From Clostridiales bacterium (GTDB lineage Bacteria > Bacillota > Clostridia > Oscillospirales > Oscillospiraceae): a DNA stretch of 43,629 bases. Numbering within the stretch: the stretch's first letter is position 1; every line of letters starts with the position of its first letter. Location: assembly GCA_029267755.1 (NCBI GenBank), contig JAJUHS010000003.1:1-43629 (forward strand), read 5' to 3'. Position numbers and translations under genes: made by a program. The notes below the pieces were generated by a model. The model saw nothing but the letters and a program-made list of their open reading frames with translations, ran no database searches and was not told where the DNA came from. Positions 39,604-43,629 of the stretch are shown piece by piece.

Positions 39604-40788
39604 ATGAAAGACATATACATAATAAACTGCTGCCGTACGGCAATCGGCAGCTTCGGCGGCTCACTTAAGGATGTCCCCGCCGCCGATCTGGGTGCGGTTG
39701 TTATAAAGGAAGTCCTCGTTCGCGGCGGCGTATCTCCTGAGCAGGTGGACGAGGTCATGTTCGGCTGCGTTCTTACGGCCGGACAAGGCCAGAATGTAGC
39801 CCGCCAGGCCTCAATCAAGGCGGGACTGCCGGTGGAAGTACCCGCGTTTACCATCGATATGGTATGCGGTTCCGGAATGAAGGCTGTCATTGAGGCGGCC
39901 AGGACTATAATTTCGGGAGATGCCGAAATTATAGTTGCGGGCGGCACCGAAAACATGTCGGCGGCGCCGTATGCCATCCCTTCAGCTCGCTGGGGCGCCA
40001 GAATGAATGATGGCAAAATTGTCGACTTAATGGTAAATGACGCCCTTACCGATGCTTTCAACAAGTATCATATGGGAATAACCGCGGAAAACGTTTGTGA
40101 CCGCTGGGGCATAACCCGCGAGGAGCTAGACTCTTTCGCTCTTTCTTCTCAGCGGAAGACCGCAGCCGCGCAGCGCGAAGGGAAATTTAATTCCGAGATT
40201 GTCCCCGTACAGGTTAAGGTAAAAAAGGAAACCGTTAATTTCTGCGTGGATGAATTCCCTCGCGCCGATACGGACGCCGCCGCGCTTGCCAAGCTGAGAC
40301 CCGCATTTAAATCCGACGGTGGAAGGGTTACGGCCGGCAACGCATCGGGCATCAACGATGGTGCGGCCGCGATTCTGCTTGCATCGGAAGAAGCTGTCAA
40401 AAAATACGGTCTGAAGCCGATGGCCAAGCTTATCGGATGGGGGCAGGGAGGAGTAGAGCCGGAAGTAATGGGCGTAGGTCCCGTGCCGGCCTCTAAAAAA
40501 GCTCTTGCAAAGTCCGGTCTCACCATTGCGGATATTGATTTGATAGAGGCAAACGAGGCATTTGCGGCTCAGTCAATTGCGGTTGCAAGAGACCTCGGAT
40601 TTGATATGGAGAAAGTAAACGTAAACGGCGGCGCAATTGCCATAGGTCACCCGGTGGGTGCTTCCGGCGCGCGCATTATCGTCACACTTCTACATGAAAT
40701 GCAGAAACGTCCCGATGTAAAGCGCGGCCTTGCAACCCTTTGCATAGGCGGAGGCATGGGTACCGCTACTGTATTTGAGAAGTGCTGA
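39604..40788 (+). CDS. Acetyl-CoA acetyltransferase (thiolase)
   Basis: This thiolase cleaves acetoacetyl-CoA to two acetyl-CoA (or the reverse). The 394-residue protein has the nucleophilic Cys88 in [11 protein letters not shown], the NEAFAAQ loop, His349 in [10 protein letters not shown] and the acid/base Cys380 in LCIGGGMG: the full catalytic set. GGAGATG precedes the ATG. A gap of 76 bases without a clear terminator separates it from the BKACE gene. In this cluster it would convert the acetoacetyl-CoA formed by BKACE and by the CoA transferase into acetyl-CoA. Equally, it could run in the synthetic direction to feed butyrate formation with the divergent acyl-CoA dehydrogenase. Confidence 0.95.
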   Translation: MKDIYIINCCRTAIGSFGGSLKDVPAADLGAVVIKEVLVRGGVSPEQVDEVMFGCVLTAGQGQNVARQASIKAGLPVEVPAFTIDMVCGSGMKAVIEAARTIISGDAEIIVAGGTENMSAAPYAIPSARWGARMNDGKIVDLMVNDALTDAFNKYHMGITAENVCDRWGITREELDSFALSSQRKTAAAQREGKFNSEIVPVQVKVKKETVNFCVDEFPRADTDAAALAKLRPAFKSDGGRVTAGNASGINDGAAAILLASEEAVKKYGLKPMAKLIGWGQGGVEPEVMGVGPVPASKKALAKSGLTIADIDLIEANEAFAAQSIAVARDLGFDMEKVNVNGGAIAIGHPVGASGARIIVTLLHEMQKRPDVKRGLATLCIGGGMGTATVFEKC

Positions 40789-40824
40789 TAATGGTATCAT
40801 TCGAGAATACAGGAGGTAAATAAT

Positions 40825-41514
40825 TTGGCTAAGTTTATATCCGTGGAGGAAGCCGTGGCGATGATTCCGGACGGCGCGTCCATCATGGTGGGCGGTTTTA
40901 TGGGCTGCCGCAATCCGCATAAAATAATCGACGCTTTATCAAAAAGCGGCAAGGGCAATTTTACCATGATATGCAATGACGGCGCTAAGCCCGCCGGCCC
41001 TACCGGTGAAGAGTATTATGGGGTGGCAAAGCTTATACATAATCATCAGGTTAAGCACCTGGTGGCGACGCATGTGGGGCTTAATCCCGAAGTTGGAGAG
41101 CAGATGAACGACGGCTCTATGAAGGTAGACCTTATTCCACAGGGCTCATTTGCCGAAATGATACGCGCCGGCGGAGCGGGGCTCGGAGGCGTACTTACTC
41201 CGACTGGTGTTGGCACTATAATTGAGGATAACAAGGAATTTACCCATTCCGTACAGGAAATTGACGGGAAGAAGTATCTGCTTATGAGACCGATTAGAGC
41301 GGATTTTGCGCTTATTAGCGGATTTAAGGTTGATAGGGTGGGCAACGTATGGTACAAGGGCGCTACCCGCAACTTTGCTCTGGCTATGGCGACTGCTGCC
41401 GATGTGGTTATCGTCGAGGCGGATAATATAGTCGAAACAGGTGAAATAGAGCCGGAGAATGTCATGACTCCGGGCGTCATTGTCGATTACGTTGTGGACG
41501 GGGGCAGTATATAA
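40825..41514 (+). CDS. CoA transferase subunit A (AtoD-like)
   Basis: This is the alpha subunit of a family I 3-oxoacid CoA transferase. The 229-residue protein has AVAMIPDGASIMVGGFMGCRNPHKIIDAL, the oxyanion-type loop QGSFAEMIRAGGAGLGGVLTP, GTIIEDNKEF and LMRPIRADFALI. The start is TTG with AGGAGG eight bases upstream. The stop overlaps the ATG of subunit B (TAATG), so the subunits are translationally coupled, as expected for a heterotetramer. Acetoacetate from the BKACE reaction is the natural CoA acceptor here, with acetyl-CoA or butyryl-CoA as donor. This is inferred from context. Confidence 0.92.
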   Translation: MAKFISVEEAVAMIPDGASIMVGGFMGCRNPHKIIDALSKSGKGNFTMICNDGAKPAGPTGEEYYGVAKLIHNHQVKHLVATHVGLNPEVGEQMNDGSMKVDLIPQGSFAEMIRAGGAGLGGVLTPTGVGTIIEDNKEFTHSVQEIDGKKYLLMRPIRADFALISGFKVDRVGNVWYKGATRNFALAMATAADVVIVEADNIVETGEIEPENVMTPGVIVDYVVDGGSI

Positions 41515-42173
41515 TGGATAAGGAAAACATAAAGAGTTATATAGTGGCCCGCGCCGCAAAAGAACTGAAAGACGGCGATGTCGTGAATCTTGGCATAGGA
41601 ATGCCTACAATGATCCCCTCATTTCTGCCGGAAAACGTCAGGGTGACTGTACAGGCCGAAAACGGTCTTATGGGCGTCGTTCCCTGCACGGAAGAGTCCT
41701 TGGAGCACAGCCTTTACAGTGTGGACGCCGGCGCGACTCCGGTCAAAGTGGCACCAGGCGGTTGCTATTTTGACTCAACGGTTTCTTTCGGGCTGATAAG
41801 AGGCGGACATGTGGACGTTACGGTTTTGGGCGCGCTCGAGGTTGATGAGAAAGGGAATCTCTCAAACTGGATCATTCCTGGAAAAAAGCTGCCCGGCATG
41901 GGGGGCGCAATGGATCTCGTGGTAGGCGCAAAAAAAGTTATCGTTACAATGGAGCACACTCAAAAAGGGGAGCCCAAGATACTGAAAAATTGTCGTTTGC
42001 CTTTAACCGCACTAAATTGCGTGGACCTTATCATTACAGAAATGGGCGTAATTGAGGTTACTGAGGAAGGATTAAAACTGGTGGAAATCAATCCCGAGTA
42101 TACACCGGAACAGGTCCAGAAAGCGACCGAGGCAAGACTTATAATCTCAGAAAATCTCAAACCAATGGTTTGA
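41514..42173 (+). CDS. CoA transferase subunit B (AtoA-like)
   Basis: This is the beta subunit of the same CoA transferase, 219 residues. The catalytic glutamate that forms the glutamyl-CoA thioester is Glu49 in VQAENGLMGV, preceded by VVNLGIGMPTMIPSFL. Further family motifs are GGCYFDSTVSFGLIRGGHVDVTVLGALEVDEKGNLSNW, with GKKLPGMGGAMDL and LTALNCVDLIITEMGVIEV. It is the last gene of the catabolic operon, followed 62 bases later by a strong terminator. Together with subunit A and the thiolase it turns the free acetoacetate into acetyl-CoA units. Confidence 0.94.
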   Translation: MDKENIKSYIVARAAKELKDGDVVNLGIGMPTMIPSFLPENVRVTVQAENGLMGVVPCTEESLEHSLYSVDAGATPVKVAPGGCYFDSTVSFGLIRGGHVDVTVLGALEVDEKGNLSNWIIPGKKLPGMGGAMDLVVGAKKVIVTMEHTQKGEPKILKNCRLPLTALNCVDLIITEMGVIEVTEEGLKLVEINPEYTPEQVQKATEARLIISENLKPMV

Positions 42174-42234
42174 TTCTCATTACTATATAGACATAAATTT
42201 ACATATAGTTGGGGAAGAGCAATAGTAAAGGAAT

Positions 42235-42268
42235 CCGGCAAGTGGTGGAAACTGCTTGCCGGTTTTTT
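42235..42268 (+). terminator. Terminator of the catabolic operon
   Basis: CCGGCAAG pairs with CTTGCCGG (8 bp, 12-base loop), followed by TTTTTTG. Confidence 0.9.
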
Positions 42269-42428
42269 GTCCGATCAAGCGACTTTGTTCATATGTAAAG
42301 TGTGCAGGGCAAAACGTCAGTCTCTTTTAACGCGGGTTTCGTCGCTAGGTTTTTACGTTATGCTCTACCTCTTTTATTTTAGAACCAAAAATTATTGTTT
42401 TTAGAGATATTATATTAAGCTCAATTTT

Positions 42429-42436
42429 GCCGATAG
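42429..42436 (+). promoter_or_regulatory. SigD (motility sigma)-like -10 element upstream of the chemoreceptor
   Basis: GCCGATAG matches the SigD/FliA -10 consensus GCCGATAT at seven of eight bases, 36 bases before the ATG of a chemoreceptor gene, where such promoters are expected. The -35 (TAAA, 15 bases upstream) is poor here (TTAT; TTAA lies closer). The rest of 42269-42472 is AT-rich and holds nothing else I can name. Confidence 0.45.
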
Positions 42437-42472
42437 ATATTATAAACAGATAATAAAAGGATGCGGTGCTTC

Positions 42473-43629
42473 ATGTCAGAAAGAAATAGAGTATTCAAAA
42501 GCAGTATTTTCGGCAAAATGATATTCGGTATATGTATACCTATCACAATCGTATTTGTGTTGCTGGCTATAATGATTTTAAATATCGCCCAAAACAGCGT
42601 ATCCAAGTTGACGGACGAAAATTTGACTTCAAAATCGCAGACAGCTTCCGCACAGGTAGGCGAGTATTTCACAAAATACATGGAAGTGTCAAAGCAAATG
42701 GCTACTAACGCTGTATTTGAAGAATTGTTTAATTATACTGTTAAAGGCCAAAAAATAACCGAAGTCCCGGGTTTTACCAATGTTTTTAAAGCACTTCAAA
42801 ATGTAAAAAACACCGATAGCTCCAATATTGTTGTTTCCTGGATAGCAGATTTTGATTCCAGCCAGTTTACTCAATCGGACGGCTACTTATCCGGAAGCGA
42901 TTACGATGTAACCACAAGAGAATGGTACAAGCAAGTGCAGGCCGCAAAAACCACAGTTGTCACTGAGCCATATGTAGATACCGCAAGCAATAAATTGATT
43001 GTCAGTGCAATAGCTCCTGTAAACTCGTCGTCAAACCAAATGATAGGAGTTACGAGTATAGATTTCTCAATAGACAAACTCCAGACTATGATGAAAGGCC
43101 ATAAGCTGGGCGAAAGCGGATTCTTCATGCTGATTTCATCGAAGGGTTCAATGATCTATTATCCTGATTCACAGTACCTTGATAAAAATATTACCGACGT
43201 GAATATGTCCGATAATATTAAAAAGGCTATCCAAAACAAGCAAACAGGGCTTTATACATATACCGCTTTGGGGCAGACGATGCACGGTTATTTATCGATA
43301 GACAGCAATACAGGCTTTATAGTAGTAAGCGGACTGCCCGACAAGGAATACAAAGGGCCGATCACGTCGCTGCGCAATACTATTATTACGGTTTTTGGAA
43401 TTGCCATAGCAGTTATTTTCGTGCTCGTTATACTACTGTCATTGAGTATCGTAAAACCTGTCAAGAGGCTTAGAAATGCCGCCAACCAGATTGCCGAAGG
43501 GAAACTGGACATAGATGTGCAATCCAGATCTAACGATGAAATCGGCCAGGTAGCTAAAGCGTTCAGCAGAACCGTTGACAGATTAAAAAACTATATCAAC
43601 TACATCGACGAGGTATCGGCCACGCTTGA
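42473..43629 (+). CDS. Methyl-accepting chemotaxis protein, dCache sensor (3' end cut by window)
   Basis: The frame is open from ATG 42473 to the window edge (385 codons and two bases), which is why it is missing from the ORF track. The final 'tga' is out of frame. Visible parts are TM1 at about 14-38, an extracellular double-Cache domain to about 290, TM2 at about 303-325 (ITVFGIAIAVIFVLVILLSL) and a HAMP domain from about 326 (IVKPVKRLRNAANQIAEGKLDIDV, EIGQVAKAF). The methylation and CheA-contact helices lie beyond the window. The membrane-distal Cache contains TTREWYKQ, EPYVDTASN and SIDFSIDKL, close to the R-x-W-Y...D ligand motif of amino-acid-type dCache sensors. An MCP is most likely; a dCache-HAMP kinase or cyclase cannot be excluded from the visible part. 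The ribosome site is AAAAGG, rather distant. Confidence 0.88.
   Translation, partial: MSERNRVFKSSIFGKMIFGICIPITIVFVLLAIMILNIAQNSVSKLTDENLTSKSQTASAQVGEYFTKYMEVSKQMATNAVFEELFNYTVKGQKITEVPGFTNVFKALQNVKNTDSSNIVVSWIADFDSSQFTQSDGYLSGSDYDVTTREWYKQVQAAKTTVVTEPYVDTASNKLIVSAIAPVNSSSNQMIGVTSIDFSIDKLQTMMKGHKLGESGFFMLISSKGSMIYYPDSQYLDKNITDVNMSDNIKKAIQNKQTGLYTYTALGQTMHGYLSIDSNTGFIVVSGLPDKEYKGPITSLRNTIITVFGIAIAVIFVLVILLSLSIVKPVKRLRNAANQIAEGKLDIDVQSRSNDEIGQVAKAFSRTVDRLKNYINYIDEVSATL

Noticed and set aside
30574-42173. Lysine fermentation (Kce-type) interpretation of the BKACE cluster
   Set aside because: No aminomutase, Kdd-type dehydrogenase or Kal-type ammonia lyase is present, while a cyclase-family hydrolase and SDR are, which fit phloroglucinol better.
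1-43629. CRISPR arrays, tRNA/rRNA genes, prophage or transposase genes
   Set aside because: None was seen. No regularly spaced repeats, no tRNA-like cloverleaf was noticed, and no integrase or transposase motifs occur in any plausible ORF.

Overview
The window looks like chromosome from an anaerobic, endospore-forming member of the Clostridia (Firmicutes/Bacillota). The signs are Firmicutes-type gene order (smc-ftsY; yhbY-nadD-yqeK-LCP-rsfS-leuS; yqeG-pepP-efp; ecfA1-ecfA2-ecfT-truA), strong AGGAGG-type ribosome sites with some TTG/GTG starts, the sporulation genes spoVM and sipL, and an electron-bifurcating Etf/acyl-CoA dehydrogenase. No rRNA, tRNA, CRISPR array, phage or transposase gene was seen. 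Base composition is moderate, apart from an AT-rich divergent control region near 33.95-34.15 kb. A family-level assignment cannot be made by eye.

Layout. 1-10.8 kb: housekeeping operon on the + strand: smc (5' end cut by the window), ftsY, rdgB, yhbY, a fused nadD-yqeK, an LCP cell-wall ligase, rsfS and leuS, then rpsU with its own near-perfect promoter and terminator. 10.9-15.2 kb: a small membrane protein, an unrecognised minus-strand gene, yqeG, a proline peptidase, efp, an acidic zinc-ribbon protein and a probable spore-associated small protein. 15.3-15.55 kb: a dense cluster of perfect palindromes bounded by two copies of the same hairpin, probably an interspersed repeat element. 15.56-17.94 kb: nadBC on the minus strand, without nadA. 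18.3-27.2 kb: an RNA methyltransferase-like gene, the ECF transporter energizing module, truA, a membrane-anchored DUF5711-like protein, a CvpA-like protein, pgsA and a ClpE-like unfoldase. 27.36-29.2 kb: a tiny membrane ORF, a 24-codon TTG-start spoVM that the ORF track misses, and sipL. 29.4-30.2 kb: yebC.

The most distinctive part is 30.5-42.2 kb. On the + strand, a LysR regulator precedes a seven- to eight-gene catabolic operon: cupin, SDR reductase, a 3-hydroxyacyl-CoA-dehydrogenase-like enzyme of the free-acid subgroup, a metal-dependent cyclase-family hydrolase, a beta-keto acid cleavage enzyme (BKACE), thiolase and a two-subunit CoA transferase. This combination fits anaerobic phloroglucinol (1,3,5-trihydroxybenzene) degradation: reduction to dihydrophloroglucinol, ring hydrolysis to 3-hydroxy-5-oxohexanoate, oxidation to 3,5-dioxohexanoate (triacetate), cleavage with acetyl-CoA to acetoacetate plus acetoacetyl-CoA, then CoA transfer and thiolysis to acetyl-CoA. 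Divergently transcribed, an acyl-CoA dehydrogenase with EtfB and a ferredoxin-fused EtfA could form a caffeyl-CoA-reductase/Bcd-like bifurcating complex that disposes of electrons, for example by making butyrate. Its roughly 250-nt leader can fold as a three-way junction and may be an undescribed cis-regulatory RNA. A small Cro/CI-type regulator sits between the two divergent units, with an inverted repeat inside its own promoter. The window ends inside a dCache chemoreceptor with a motility-sigma-like promoter.

All calls are from reading the sequence. No database search was run, and promoter, operator and RNA-structure calls are pattern matches by eye.
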